Below are positions 1 to 8,782 of a stretch of DNA of 64,000 nucleotides, in pieces. Source of the stretch: Chryseobacterium sp. G0162 (GTDB lineage: Bacteria > Bacteroidota > Bacteroidia > Flavobacteriales > Weeksellaceae); assembly GCF_003815715.1 (NCBI RefSeq), contig NZ_CP033922.1:3954001-4018000 (forward strand), read 5' to 3'. The position numbers and the translations under genes are program-made. Under the pieces are notes generated by a model. It was not told the origin of the DNA, did not search any database, and saw nothing but the letters and a program-made list of their open reading frames with translations. How positions within the stretch are numbered: position 1 is the first letter of the stretch; each line of letters opens with the position of its first letter.

Positions 1-2
1 AA

Positions 3-1229
3 GTAACGATCGATAGCCGAAAAATAGCCAGAAACGATATCTTTTTTGCCTTTTCCGGTGATAATTTTAATGCAGCAACACTGGCCGAAAAAGCCATAGA
101 AGAAGGGGCTTTGGCTGTGATTGTTGAACAGCCTGAATTTGAAAATAAGGATAAGAATATTTTCTATGTTCCGTCTACTCTGGAATTCCTGCAGCAATTG
201 GCCGTTTACCATAGAAGCCAACTTACCATTCCTTTTATAGGCCTTACAGGAAGTAATGGGAAAACAACAACTAAGGAGCTGATTCATGCTGTGCTTTCAG
301 AAAAGTTTAATGTTCAGTATACCTATGGAAACCTTAATAATCACATCGGGGTTCCGTTGACGATTCTTTCTATCAAACCTGAGCATGAAATGGCCGTGAT
401 AGAAATGGGAGCCAACCATCAGAAAGAAATAGAACTTCTTTGTACCCTTTCACAGCCGGATTTCGGATATATTACCAATTTTGGAAAAGCACACCTGGAA
501 GGGTTCGGAGGCTTTGAAGGAGTGATTAAAGGAAAGTCCGAGTTGTACGATTATCTTAAAGAAAATCACCAGACAATCATTGTTAACGAAAATGATCCCA
601 TTCAGGTTGAAAAAACGGAAAATTATTCACCTAAGATTACTTTTGGAACAGTAGGGTCGGATTATAATTTCGAGGCTTTCTCAGAAGATCATTTTGTAGG
701 ATTAATGTATCAGGGAGAAAAGACCGTATCTAAACTGACTGGAGAATATAATTTTACCAATCTTTGTGCTGCTGCAAGCCTTGGACTGCACTTTGGAATC
801 AGCTTTGACAAAATAAAATATGCAGTGGAGCAGTATACTCCGACCAATATGCGTTCGCAAGTCGTGAAAAAAGAAGACAGAACATTGGTACTGGATACTT
901 ATAATGCCAACCCAAGTTCAATGACCGCTTCATTAAATAACTTTATCACTTTTGAAGGCCGTAAAACCATCATCATTGGTGATATGCTGGAATTGGGGGC
1001 AGAAAGTGAAAAAGAGCATCAAAACATCTTAGAATTAGCCCATACACTTGGATTTGATACCATCATTACTGTTGGAAAACACTTTAAAGGAGTGAATTCA
1101 TCAAATCTTGCTTTTGAAAACACTATTGAACTGATTGAATATTTACAACATCATAAAATTCAGACAGAAAATATACTCTTGAAAGGATCAAGAGGAATAG
1201 CGCTGGAAAAGGTAATTGATTTTATTTAG
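3..1229 (+). CDS. murF: UDP-N-acetylmuramoyl-tripeptide--D-alanyl-D-alanine ligase, 5' partial
   Basis: MurF adds D-Ala-D-Ala to the UDP-MurNAc-tripeptide in the cytoplasm, the last soluble step of peptidoglycan precursor synthesis. The reading frame is open from base 3, and the first visible residues (VTIDSRKI, then FFAFSGDNF) match the Mur N-terminal domain, so the true start lies outside the window. The Mur ligase P-loop GSNGKTTT is encoded at about 249-272, the central-domain motif EMGANH near 405, and the C-terminal DTYNANPSSM near 895. The stop at 1227-1229 overlaps the end of the convergent NUDIX gene by 8 bases. Identification is firm; only the N-terminus is missing. Confidence 0.95.
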   Translation, partial: VTIDSRKIARNDIFFAFSGDNFNAATLAEKAIEEGALAVIVEQPEFENKDKNIFYVPSTLEFLQQLAVYHRSQLTIPFIGLTGSNGKTTTKELIHAVLSEKFNVQYTYGNLNNHIGVPLTILSIKPEHEMAVIEMGANHQKEIELLCTLSQPDFGYITNFGKAHLEGFGGFEGVIKGKSELYDYLKENHQTIIVNENDPIQVEKTENYSPKITFGTVGSDYNFEAFSEDHFVGLMYQGEKTVSKLTGEYNFTNLCAAASLGLHFGISFDKIKYAVEQYTPTNMRSQVVKKEDRTLVLDTYNANPSSMTASLNNFITFEGRKTIIIGDMLELGAESEKEHQNILELAHTLGFDTIITVGKHFKGVNSSNLAFENTIELIEYLQHHKIQTENILLKGSRGIALEKVIDFI

Positions 1230-1833
1230 CCTTTAAAGCCCAGTATTCTTTTACAATAAGCTTAATATTCTTGAATGTGCTTGGGAAAACTTCATCTTCA
1301 ATCTGAGGGACGTTTTTCCAGGCAACTTCAGTAATTCCTTCCTCTATCTGCGGTTTTGAAGTATCTTCACCATTGAAGTTCATTTCAAACCAATGGGTGC
1401 ATTTCAGGATTTTTTCACCGTTTCTTTCAATATAAATATGGTAAGTAGTATTGATAAATTGTACCAGTTCTACATCTCTTAAACCGGTTTCTTCTTCAAT
1501 TTCTCTTACCGCAGACTCTTCCCTGGATTCTCCTTTTTCCATTTTCCCTTTTGGAAGATCCCATTTCCCTAATCTCCTGATGAAAAGCATTTCACCTTCA
1601 GGTTTAATAACAAGTCCTCCGGCTGCTTCTATAATTCTGAACAGCTTTTGAAACTCCTGCCAGATTTCATCAATATTCTCACCGTAAACATTCAGTTCGT
1701 TCACAGAGGTATTTTCTAAAAGATCCAATGCAATCTCTAAAGTCGTGAAACTTTCATACCCAAGTTTTTTTTCAAGTTCTTCGGGATGCTTAGATATCAA
1801 TAATTTTTTTTCGTTCACAAAAACTTTATACAT
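1222..1833 (-). CDS. NUDIX hydrolase
   Basis: This 203-residue protein contains a full Nudix box at residues 96-118 (G, five residues, E, seven residues, then REIEEETGL), which binds Mg and cleaves nucleoside-diphosphate-linked substrates. About 65 residues precede the Nudix fold and resemble no domain I can name. The substrate cannot be told from sequence. The gene is convergent with murF and their ends overlap by 8 bases, so no terminator separates them. The family call is firm; the specific function is unknown. Confidence 0.9.
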   Translation of the reverse strand: MYKVFVNEKKLLISKHPEELEKKLGYESFTTLEIALDLLENTSVNELNVYGENIDEIWQEFQKLFRIIEAAGGLVIKPEGEMLFIRRLGKWDLPKGKMEKGESREESAVREIEEETGLRDVELVQFINTTYHIYIERNGEKILKCTHWFEMNFNGEDTSKPQIEEGITEVAWKNVPQIEDEVFPSTFKNIKLIVKEYWALKAK

Positions 1834-2124
1834 CTCAGATAGTTATAGTTAGTATTGATCCTTAGAGGCTAGCGATTTTAAAAGACGGGAAAACAGGTTG
1901 TTTTTATCCCGCTTTTTACCACAATTGATACGCAAATATATCAAATTATAGCAACAAAATAAACCATTTGATACGCTTTATTTTCTCAGTGTGAACAATT
2001 GTTTGGTTTAAAATGGTATTCTTTCTTAGGGAGAGTTATCCTGAGTGGACATGTCCTCATTAATATAGATTTTACTAATCAAATATTCCCGTGATAGAGA
2101 TTAAAAAAATATTTATTAATTTAA

Positions 2125-2279
2125 ATGAGAAATTATTTTGATATGGTACAAAAAGCTTTAGACATGAAGATGTTGTATTTATTATGGGCAGATGGCTTGG
2201 TGAGATAGAAGTACCTGATTATTTTGAAAAAGAAAAAAAATATGGTTTTGGGTTCTTATTTAAAATGATTGTATTATGA
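2125..2279 (+). pseudogene. Remnant of a small gene, frameshifted
   Basis: An ATG at 2125 opens a frame that stops early, while a second frame from about 2163 (beginning HEDVVFIMGRWLGEIE) runs to a TGA at 2277-2279. Joined by one frameshift near 2160, the two halves read as one small protein. The stop overlaps the ATG of the following lipoprotein remnant as ATGA, the usual mark of translational coupling, so the pair was probably once an operon. I do not recognise the family. A sequencing error could also cause the shift. Confidence 0.45.
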
Positions 2280-2736
2280 AAAAAATAGTATATGTCATAA
2301 TTGTATGGATGTTTGTCTTTTCTTGTTCAAAGGAGTCAAAAAAAAATTCATTAACAAAATCTGATAGCAGGAACATACTTACGGATACTACTTTAGTCGA
2401 CAATATTTTATTAGAACTAGCAGATAGTGCGGATGTAGGAGTATTAAAAATTTATTCAGATCAATATAAGGTTTAAGGGAAAATAAAGATTAAGCCCCCT
2501 TGTTATTTTTTGAAAAGAGATGGAAAGGTTCTATCTTTTTCTTATCCTGATATTGCTGTAGATAAAACGATTATTATGCAAGGTAAGAATGGTGTTCAGG
2601 TATTCTTTTTAAAAAAGACAGTATTATATATGAAGATTATTTTCCCACGAATTCTCCTTATAATATAAAAGAAGGCGCCGATGAAATAGTGTATCAGGAC
2701 TTCGCTTATAGATTTTATAAAAATAAATACCAATAG
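2276..2736 (+). pseudogene. Decayed lipoprotein gene
   Basis: The first 66 codons encode a lipoprotein signal (MKKIVYVIIVWMFVF then the lipobox SCSKE) and end at TAA 2474-2476. The same frame continues past the stop with protein-like sequence (KPPCYFLKRDGKVLSFSYPD). After a shift near 2610 another frame carries YEDYFPTNSPYNIKEG and ends at TAG 2734-2736. One nonsense codon and one frameshift therefore separate three parts of a roughly 150-residue exported protein. The truncated 66-residue lipoprotein could still be made. The family is unknown. Confidence 0.55.
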
Positions 2737-2948
2737 GGTGATACTCTTTTAGAAATTGTTTTTGTTCTTGTTTCAAAATATTATATTTATATAAGCTTCA
2801 TGTACCGTAAGTTTTTTTTTCTAGTTTAATCTTCTGCCTTCAAAAGTATGCTTTGGATAACGTCTTTGTAGATTTTTTTTATAATTTTGTTGTTATCGTA
2901 AATGTAAAGAACCTTATCTTTATAAGAATTTAAATACAAAATAAAAAA

Positions 2949-3338
2949 ATGAATTTAGAAGGACGAAAAATTATTGTCAATAAATCATCTAAAGAGTTAT
3001 CTGAGCTGTTGAAAACTCCTGAAAATTACAAAGATTTCATGCCGGATGGTCTTCAGAAATTTGAAACCAGAGATAATGGTTTTAAATTCGGATTACAGGG
3101 AATGCCGGAAATTGCGCTTAAAATTGATGAGGTAGACGATCAGAAAGCAGTGCTTAAATCTGCAAGTTCAAGTTTAGATTTTTCATTAACTGCTACTCTA
3201 AACCCAATCAGCGAGAACCAGACAGAAGTTCAGATGTTGTTTGAAGGTAAATTCAACCCGTTCATCAAAATGATGGTAGAAAAGCCGTTACAGAACTTTA
3301 TCAATACATTGACAGATAAGATCGAAGCCTACAAATAA
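2949..3338 (+). CDS. SRPBCC family protein
   Basis: This 129-residue soluble protein has the alternating strand pattern and C-terminal helix of the START/SRPBCC (Bet v1-like) fold, which binds hydrophobic ligands. The start KIIVNKSSKELSELLKTPENY matches the first strand and helices, and the end MMVEKPLQNFINTLTDKIE matches the long terminal helix. It has no signal peptide. It stands alone, with a bidirectional terminator immediately after it. The ligand is unknown. The fold assignment rests on pattern and length. Confidence 0.75.
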   Translation: MNLEGRKIIVNKSSKELSELLKTPENYKDFMPDGLQKFETRDNGFKFGLQGMPEIALKIDEVDDQKAVLKSASSSLDFSLTATLNPISENQTEVQMLFEGKFNPFIKMMVEKPLQNFINTLTDKIEAYK

Positions 3339-3343
3339 TAAAT

Positions 3344-3371
3344 AAAAACCTTCAGAAATGAAGGTTTTTTT
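3344..3371. terminator. Bidirectional intrinsic terminator
   Basis: The arms AAAAACCTTC (3344-3353) and GAAGGTTTTT (3360-3369) form a 10-bp stem with a 6-base loop and T-rich flanks on both strands. It lies between the SRPBCC gene and the convergent beta-helix gene and can serve both. Confidence 0.8.
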
Positions 3372-3372
3372 G

Positions 3373-4428
3373 TTACTGATTCCTTTTAAAAAGTCCGGTC
3401 TTTAAATTTAACCCTATTGAGCCTTCTGCCAATTGTAGATAATTACGCTTACTTTGATCCTTTTCAATGATTACACTTCCGGTAGTCAGTACATTTTTCA
3501 TTTCCAGAAAGTCTGTTGATGTTGCATCACTGTCGCTTAACGGACCGCTTCCATATCCTGCCAGTTGGGTATAATCGGCAAAAATACTATCAGAAGCTTT
3601 GTATCGGCGTTTACTACCTTTTTCTCTGATCCATATCGTATTCGTATTGGCTATAATGTTATGATGAAAGTCGAATTCGTCCCCATTGGTTCCTTGTGTA
3701 GTCCAAACGCCACAGAAATAGCCACCATATACCAGCGAATAACGCATAGCACTGCGGCTTCCTGTTCCACCATCGTTTTTCCAAAAAACAACAGGAATTT
3801 TACAGTTGAAGAAGACACAATGATCGATTACCAGACCATAACCATTGGCTATAACTCCCACATGCAAAGGTAATACATCTGCATTTCCGGCAAACAGGCA
3901 TTGTGTTACGAGCAGATCATCCAGGTTTTTCCCGTCACGCCATATAGGATAAGAACGGCGCAGATTGGTGCCATCCATATAAGAGTAATCCGGGCTGCCA
4001 CTAAAACGAAGTCCTTCAATAGTTACATGGCTAACCTCTGGCTGTATACCTCTTGCTTCTTGTCCGCCTACACCTGGTTCCAATGGAGTGGCCGTTACTA
4101 CAACCGGCATTTTTTGAGGAGACCAGCCTGCATCATCAGGCATGACATCGGCACGAATGACAAGCCGGTTTTTAAGAGTATATTTATCATTGGTGAATAG
4201 GACGGGTTGAGTTAATAAGTGTATCCCTTCTGAAAGAATAATTGTAGTAGCTTCCTGTTCTTTGTTCAAGTTGACTCGTTTTGCAGCCTCCAGAATAGTT
4301 TTTAAGGGTTGTATCTTTGTTCCTGCATTGGCATCATTGCCGATTAGAGGATTAACGTATAATTGCTCTGCCTGTAATAAGGATATACTGATTACGAACA
4401 GCAGAAAACTAAATGTATATTTTATCAT
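3373..4428 (-). CDS. Secreted right-handed beta-helix protein
   Basis: This 351-residue protein has a Sec signal peptide (MIKYTFSFLLFVISISLLQA) and then the motif YVNPLIGNDANAGT, which typically starts DUF1565/pectate-lyase-like domains. Repeated short strands such as VTIEGLRFSG, LLVTQCLFAGN and LVIDHCVFFNC fit the coils of a parallel beta-helix. Such proteins bind or cleave polysaccharides outside the cytoplasm, but I see no specific catalytic signature. The AraC gene directly upstream on the same strand, plus a direct repeat in front of this gene, suggests it is the regulator's target. Confidence 0.75.
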   Translation of the reverse strand: MIKYTFSFLLFVISISLLQAEQLYVNPLIGNDANAGTKIQPLKTILEAAKRVNLNKEQEATTIILSEGIHLLTQPVLFTNDKYTLKNRLVIRADVMPDDAGWSPQKMPVVVTATPLEPGVGGQEARGIQPEVSHVTIEGLRFSGSPDYSYMDGTNLRRSYPIWRDGKNLDDLLVTQCLFAGNADVLPLHVGVIANGYGLVIDHCVFFNCKIPVVFWKNDGGTGSRSAMRYSLVYGGYFCGVWTTQGTNGDEFDFHHNIIANTNTIWIREKGSKRRYKASDSIFADYTQLAGYGSGPLSDSDATSTDFLEMKNVLTTGSVIIEKDQSKRNYLQLAEGSIGLNLKTGLFKRNQ

Positions 4429-4467
4429 ATTCCTTTTTTTTGTAAAAATAGGAACACTCTTACTTTA

Positions 4468-4501
4468 TAAAAAGGTCATTTTATCCTTAAAAAGGTCATT
4501 T
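4468..4501 (-). promoter_or_regulatory. Candidate AraC operator: direct repeat, 20-bp period
   Basis: TAAAAAGGTCATTT occurs at 4468-4481 and again at 4488-4501, exactly 20 bases apart. AraC-type regulators usually bind direct half-sites about two helical turns apart. The sites lie 40-73 bases upstream of the beta-helix gene start and touch the 3' end of the AraC gene. Binding is inferred. Confidence 0.5.
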
Positions 4502-5366
4502 ATATATTCTTTCTGTATTGTTGTGGGGTAATACCAGTAAGTTTTTTAAAGAAGCGGTTGAAATTAGATGGATCTGAGAACCCAAATTCATAGGAAATCT
4601 CTTTGGCAGATTTATTTTGATAAAGCTGTTTTTTTATTTCTGAAATTACCTTGTAATGGATCATTTGCTGAGCTGATAATCCACTAAACTGTTTGCAGAT
4701 TTTATTAAGGAATCCAGGGCTGATATTTAGCATTCTTGAATAAACTTCAACACTTCGGTCATCCACAAATTTCTTTTCCAATAAAGATCGGAATCTATAA
4801 AAATCAGAATGAACAGAAGTGTCCCTCTGAACGTTGTAAACACTTGCGTAATATCGATTGAGAATCACCAATAATTGATAGAGAAGTGATCTGATCAAAT
4901 GATTGCTGTCATTCTGAAGCTGCCCGAATTCCTGTTCTATTCCATATAAAAGATCAAGGCATTTCCCAAATGAGACCTCTGATACCTGCATTTGTGTAGG
5001 GCTTGAGTATTGATGGAAGTATTGAAAACGATACAGAAATAATTCATCCGAGAAGAAAAGATGAAGAAAGTCTTTTTCAAAGAGTAGTGTATAGCCCTTA
5101 ACTTGTTCTTCAATTTCCCAACAACGTATCTGTCCCGGACTTGTGAAAATAACAGTTTGAGGAGCTACTGGCATCTTATTTTCATCCAATGTAAAAGTTC
5201 CCCTTCCTTCTTCAATAAAGATGATTTCGTAGAAGCTAAGCTGATGTAATGTGCTGTCTAATACATAATGATTCAGACTTTCGATGCGTCCGATATCCAA
5301 TAGCAGCTCCAGTCCATACTTGCAGGGGAGAAAATGATAAGTTTTAATTTTTGTGACTGATGCCAT
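4500..5366 (-). CDS. AraC family transcriptional regulator
   Basis: The 288-residue protein has an N-terminal cupin-like sensing domain and a C-terminal double helix-turn-helix (about 185-288). The second HTH shows the family signature KEISYEFGFSDPSNFNRFF followed by GITPQQYR. It probably responds to a small molecule, perhaps a sugar given the downstream beta-helix gene, but the ligand cannot be read. It lies 71 bases upstream of the beta-helix gene on the same strand, with a perfect direct repeat between them. Confidence 0.9.
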   Translation of the reverse strand: MASVTKIKTYHFLPCKYGLELLLDIGRIESLNHYVLDSTLHQLSFYEIIFIEEGRGTFTLDENKMPVAPQTVIFTSPGQIRCWEIEEQVKGYTLLFEKDFLHLFFSDELFLYRFQYFHQYSSPTQMQVSEVSFGKCLDLLYGIEQEFGQLQNDSNHLIRSLLYQLLVILNRYYASVYNVQRDTSVHSDFYRFRSLLEKKFVDDRSVEVYSRMLNISPGFLNKICKQFSGLSAQQMIHYKVISEIKKQLYQNKSAKEISYEFGFSDPSNFNRFFKKLTGITPQQYRKNI

Positions 5367-5520
5367 TTCTTTTTACAATTTCTTTTTGCTTTAGAAATGT
5401 GTTAAAAATACTAATTTTCAGCCAACCTATGATATTGATGGTATCAATTGATTTGTTTAGCAGAATATCAATGCTGTTATGAAGAAGAAATACCTTAGTG
5501 CTATGAAAAAAGGTGGTAGA

Positions 5521-6564
5521 TTAAGCGATTATCCCCGAACAATGGTCAGCGATACTTCCTGTAGCAGACGACAGGATATTAACCTCATTGTTCATTTTTA
5601 ATACGCCCATGAACGCAAAGATTAAAGCTTCCTTATATTCTATAATTTCCTTTTCCGGAATAATGATCTTGGATTCTGTTTTTGCTTTTATTTTCTCTAT
5701 TAAAAAGGTGTTATAAGCACCTCCTCCGGTTATCAATATATCCTTTATGTCATTTTCGTTGATGACCATAGAAACTTGTTGGGCAATATGTTCAGTAAAC
5801 GTAGCCAGGGCTTCCAGAGGAAGTATACCTTCAAGTTTTGGAAATATATATTGATGGCACCATTCTATCCCTAATGATTTGGGATGAAGCTGCTGATAGA
5901 AGTCTAGAGAATTAAGTTCAGCAATTAACGTTTCATTTATTTGTCCTTTTCTCGCCATGTCCCCATTTTTATCAAAGCTTTCATTCAACTGTTGAGCCAG
6001 ATGATTAAGGACAATATTGACAGGAGCAATATCAAAGGCGATTCTTTTACCTAGTGATGTCAGAGAGATATTTGAGAACCCACCCAGGTTAAGGCAGGCG
6101 TCATATTGTGAAAAAAGAAGCTCATCACCTATAGGAACCAGCGGAGCTCCATTTCCTTTCATCAGAACATCCTGACTTCTGAAATCATAAAGTACCGGTA
6201 TTCCTGTTTCTATTTTAACAGCTCTGCCGTCTCCAATCTGAAGCGTAAATTTTTTTTGGGGTTGATGGAAAACCGTATGTCCGTGAGAGGCTATCAGATC
6301 AATATGCTCAAGTTGATGCTTTTCAATAAATTCTTTAGTTTTTTGCCCCAGATAGAATCCGTAATCAGAATGTAGTTCCAGCAGGTCTGTTACCGAAAGA
6401 TGGATGGAATTTCTGAGTTTATTTTCCCAATCAGCTGGATAGGGGAGCGTTTCAGCTTTCAGGATCTGAAAATGCCATTTGTCTTTTTTTTCAAATTCAG
6501 CAAGACAGATATCCAAACCGTCTAAACTTGTTCCGGACATCAGTCCAATGGCAAGCGTTTTCAT
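5521..6564 (-). CDS. anmK: Anhydro-N-acetylmuramic acid kinase
   Basis: AnmK phosphorylates and opens 1,6-anhydro-MurNAc to MurNAc-6-phosphate during cell-wall recycling. The nucleotide-binding motif GLMSGTSLDG is at residues 7-16, GNGAPLVPIGD in the middle and the acetate-kinase-like ITGGGAYN near the C-terminus. At 347 residues it is close to the usual length. It is the last gene of an operon with lptC (11 bases between them) and an outer-membrane protein, so cell-wall recycling and envelope genes are grouped. Confidence 0.93.
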   Translation of the reverse strand: MKTLAIGLMSGTSLDGLDICLAEFEKKDKWHFQILKAETLPYPADWENKLRNSIHLSVTDLLELHSDYGFYLGQKTKEFIEKHQLEHIDLIASHGHTVFHQPQKKFTLQIGDGRAVKIETGIPVLYDFRSQDVLMKGNGAPLVPIGDELLFSQYDACLNLGGFSNISLTSLGKRIAFDIAPVNIVLNHLAQQLNESFDKNGDMARKGQINETLIAELNSLDFYQQLHPKSLGIEWCHQYIFPKLEGILPLEALATFTEHIAQQVSMVINENDIKDILITGGGAYNTFLIEKIKAKTESKIIIPEKEIIEYKEALIFAFMGVLKMNNEVNILSSATGSIADHCSGIIA

Positions 6565-6575
6565 AATAACAGAAG

Positions 6576-7166
6576 CTATTTTTTATTCTCAGAAAGTCTT
6601 TTAGAATTAAAGTCTCCTGAATTATTATAGAAAGTATATTCCGAAAAGTCATCCTTAGCAGTCATCCCGTTGGCACCTACCAATGTAGAACCGTCTTCCA
6701 TCGTTACATACACGGTATCCTTGGTATAGATCCTTTTTTTGATCTGATCCCAGTACACACTCTGCATGGCAAATTTTTGGCCCTCGTTGGTTGTAATTCT
6801 TACATTGCCTTTCGCTTCGTAAAACTTTTTGTAATCAAAAAACTTGGCATATTTGGCTTTGATTGTTCCCGGCATTTTGGGTTTTTTCTTATCGAAAAAT
6901 TCTATATCAATTCCTTTTCTGGCTACCGTATAAGGACTGTCAATCAGTTCATATTTTTCAATAATAGGAGCTTTGGCTTTCAGAATTACAAATCCGGAAT
7001 CACGCTGTATGATATTCGCATTATTAATGATCTGTGAAGGAAAATTTTTGCTGTTATTTCCGTTCTTTTTAGTAAGATCCTCTTCACAGGATGTCAATAT
7101 AAAAAATATAGCACAACTAAAAAGGTATGCTATATTTTTATATACTATTTTTTTTGAAAAATTCAT
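6576..7166 (-). CDS. lptC: LptC-like LPS export lipoprotein
   Basis: LptC bridges the inner-membrane LptBFG transporter and LptA to move lipopolysaccharide across the periplasm. I chose the ATG at 7166 because it gives a clean lipoprotein signal (MNFSKKIVYKNIAYLFSCAI then lipobox LTSC). An upstream in-frame ATG at 7205 would add 13 residues and overlap the preceding gene. The chosen start lies one base after the upstream TAG. The repeated strand pattern (RKGIDIEFF, AKGNVRITTNEG, ANGMTAKDDF) fits the beta-jellyroll Lpt fold. E. coli LptC has a membrane helix instead, whereas Bacteroidetes forms are often lipoproteins. Confidence 0.82.
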   Translation of the reverse strand: MNFSKKIVYKNIAYLFSCAIFFILTSCEEDLTKKNGNNSKNFPSQIINNANIIQRDSGFVILKAKAPIIEKYELIDSPYTVARKGIDIEFFDKKKPKMPGTIKAKYAKFFDYKKFYEAKGNVRITTNEGQKFAMQSVYWDQIKKRIYTKDTVYVTMEDGSTLVGANGMTAKDDFSEYTFYNNSGDFNSKRLSENKK

Positions 7167-7167
7167 T

Positions 7168-8451
7168 CTAGTTATAAAGAGACTTTCTGAACCATTTATC
7201 AGCAAAATTGAAGCCGACTTTCAGGTTAATAAAGTTCTGGTTGATAAGATTATTTTGAAGAGTACCTCTCTTACCTAGTTCTACACCAATCTCTAAACCA
7301 CTCATTCTTGTTATACTGCTGTTTTTGAATGGAAGCATTACTCCGGCAGAAATACCGAATTTATTGATGCTGTTACCTTCCAGCTTAAGGTTTCCTCTTT
7401 CATAGAAAGCTCCATATCTATAGATTACTCTTGAGAAGTAGCTTCTGAAGTTGTTATAATTAGGTAAGTACCATCCACCGGCAGAAATCCTGTAAGTATC
7501 CTGTAAGTTGAAAGACTGTCCGAAATAAGCAATATCTTCCCCTTTTTTATAATCAACCTGTCCGGAAAGGAACCAATGGTTCTCACTTCCATATCCAACC
7601 CCTACGGATGCCTGAAGCGGAAGAAGGTTTTTAGATTTATCTTCTTTGTAATCAATCGGATTGATATCTGTTTTTGTACCAGCTGCATCAGCATATCTGT
7701 AAGTACTGTTGGTAAACTCAGTAGTCATATTACCAATATTTCCGAAAGTTGCGGTAGCTCCGATCGTTAATTTCTTATCAGTACGACTATTCAGCTTCTG
7801 ATAGCTTGTTCCTAAGGTAAAGTTGAAGTTTCTGATTCTGTTTTTCGTTTCATACCCGGCAATATATTCTGAACCTGCAGAGCTGAACTCAGTAAGATCA
7901 GACAGATCCCCAAAATATAAATTAGCCCTTGCTCCCACAGAGAATTCCTGGTTGATCTTATAAGATAAAGCCACAGCAGCTGTGTTTAAAGTACCACTAC
8001 CTCTAAATTGGTTTTGGTCAATAATAGTCCCATTATCTGCCTTACGCTGACTAAGGATATCATAGCTTTTTGAACTGTACGGTTGGTAGCTGATTCCCAT
8101 TTTCACCTTTGAGGAAATAGGAAATGCTAATGAAATATTAGAAAGATACGTAGAATGCTTTGTAGATTTCATATCGTTAAAATTCGATTTGAAATAGTTG
8201 TTTTCGTTAGTAGCTTCAAGTTTTATACTTGTAAGTTCGAAATTAGCATTGTTTGCAGGGTTGGCAAAGTTGAAATTACTGGTAAAATCACTTATAAAAG
8301 CAGTAGAGATACCTCCCATGGAAACAGTTTCGATCGTATTATCATATTTTACATCTCCAATTCCATACTTTGCATACGGAGAGTTACTTAGACTCTGTGC
8401 ATTTAGAAAATATCCAACTGATATGAATGATACTACAAAGATTTTTTTCAT
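7168..8451 (-). CDS. Outer-membrane beta-barrel protein
   Basis: The 427-residue protein has a Sec signal (MKKIFVVSFISVGYFLNA) and alternating amphipathic strands rich in aromatic and Gly residues throughout, ending in strands such as FINLKVGFNFADKWFRKS. The opening LSNSPYAKYGIGD is common in Bacteroidetes barrel proteins related to the FadL/PorV type. The transported compound is unknown. It is first in an operon with lptC and anmK, which suggests an envelope role. Confidence 0.75.
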   Translation of the reverse strand: MKKIFVVSFISVGYFLNAQSLSNSPYAKYGIGDVKYDNTIETVSMGGISTAFISDFTSNFNFANPANNANFELTSIKLEATNENNYFKSNFNDMKSTKHSTYLSNISLAFPISSKVKMGISYQPYSSKSYDILSQRKADNGTIIDQNQFRGSGTLNTAAVALSYKINQEFSVGARANLYFGDLSDLTEFSSAGSEYIAGYETKNRIRNFNFTLGTSYQKLNSRTDKKLTIGATATFGNIGNMTTEFTNSTYRYADAAGTKTDINPIDYKEDKSKNLLPLQASVGVGYGSENHWFLSGQVDYKKGEDIAYFGQSFNLQDTYRISAGGWYLPNYNNFRSYFSRVIYRYGAFYERGNLKLEGNSINKFGISAGVMLPFKNSSITRMSGLEIGVELGKRGTLQNNLINQNFINLKVGFNFADKWFRKSLYN

Positions 8452-8770
8452 TCTTTATTTTTAAAATAATGCGCAAATATCTTAAATATTAATGAATTGT
8501 AAAAATTATATGTGGTTAAAGTTTGTTAAGGGCTGTATAATGGGGAATTTTTAATCTTTAGAGATTATTGCTGTCAATTGTGAATCATGATTTTACTTTA
8601 TTTATCTAATTGTATAATTTATTGCCATAATTCACTATTTGTATCATGTGAATGGTGAAATGGGAATCTGTTTTACACTGTAATTTCTTTTACCATCCAT
8701 TCACTCTTGACTTTGCAAAGCAAAAATGAACCATTCACAAATTTAACTCTGATATCTTCTTCAGATTTTT
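8452..8770. repeat. Intergenic region with dispersed repeat copy a
   Basis: This 319-base gap separates the divergently transcribed barrel gene and holB. At 8701-8740 it holds TCACT, then CTTTGCAAAGCAAAAATGA and CCATTCAC, similar to stretches near 40610 and 41675. I saw no gene in the rest of it. Confidence 0.5.
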
Positions 8771-8778
8771 TATCTTTG
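8771..8778 (+). promoter_or_regulatory. holB promoter -7 box
   Basis: TATCTTTG matches the Bacteroidetes -7 consensus TAnnTTTG and ends four bases before the holB ATG at 8783. Transcription would start at or next to the start codon, which implies a leaderless or nearly leaderless mRNA. No clear -33 TTG is present. Confidence 0.55.
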
Positions 8779-8782
8779 AAAC

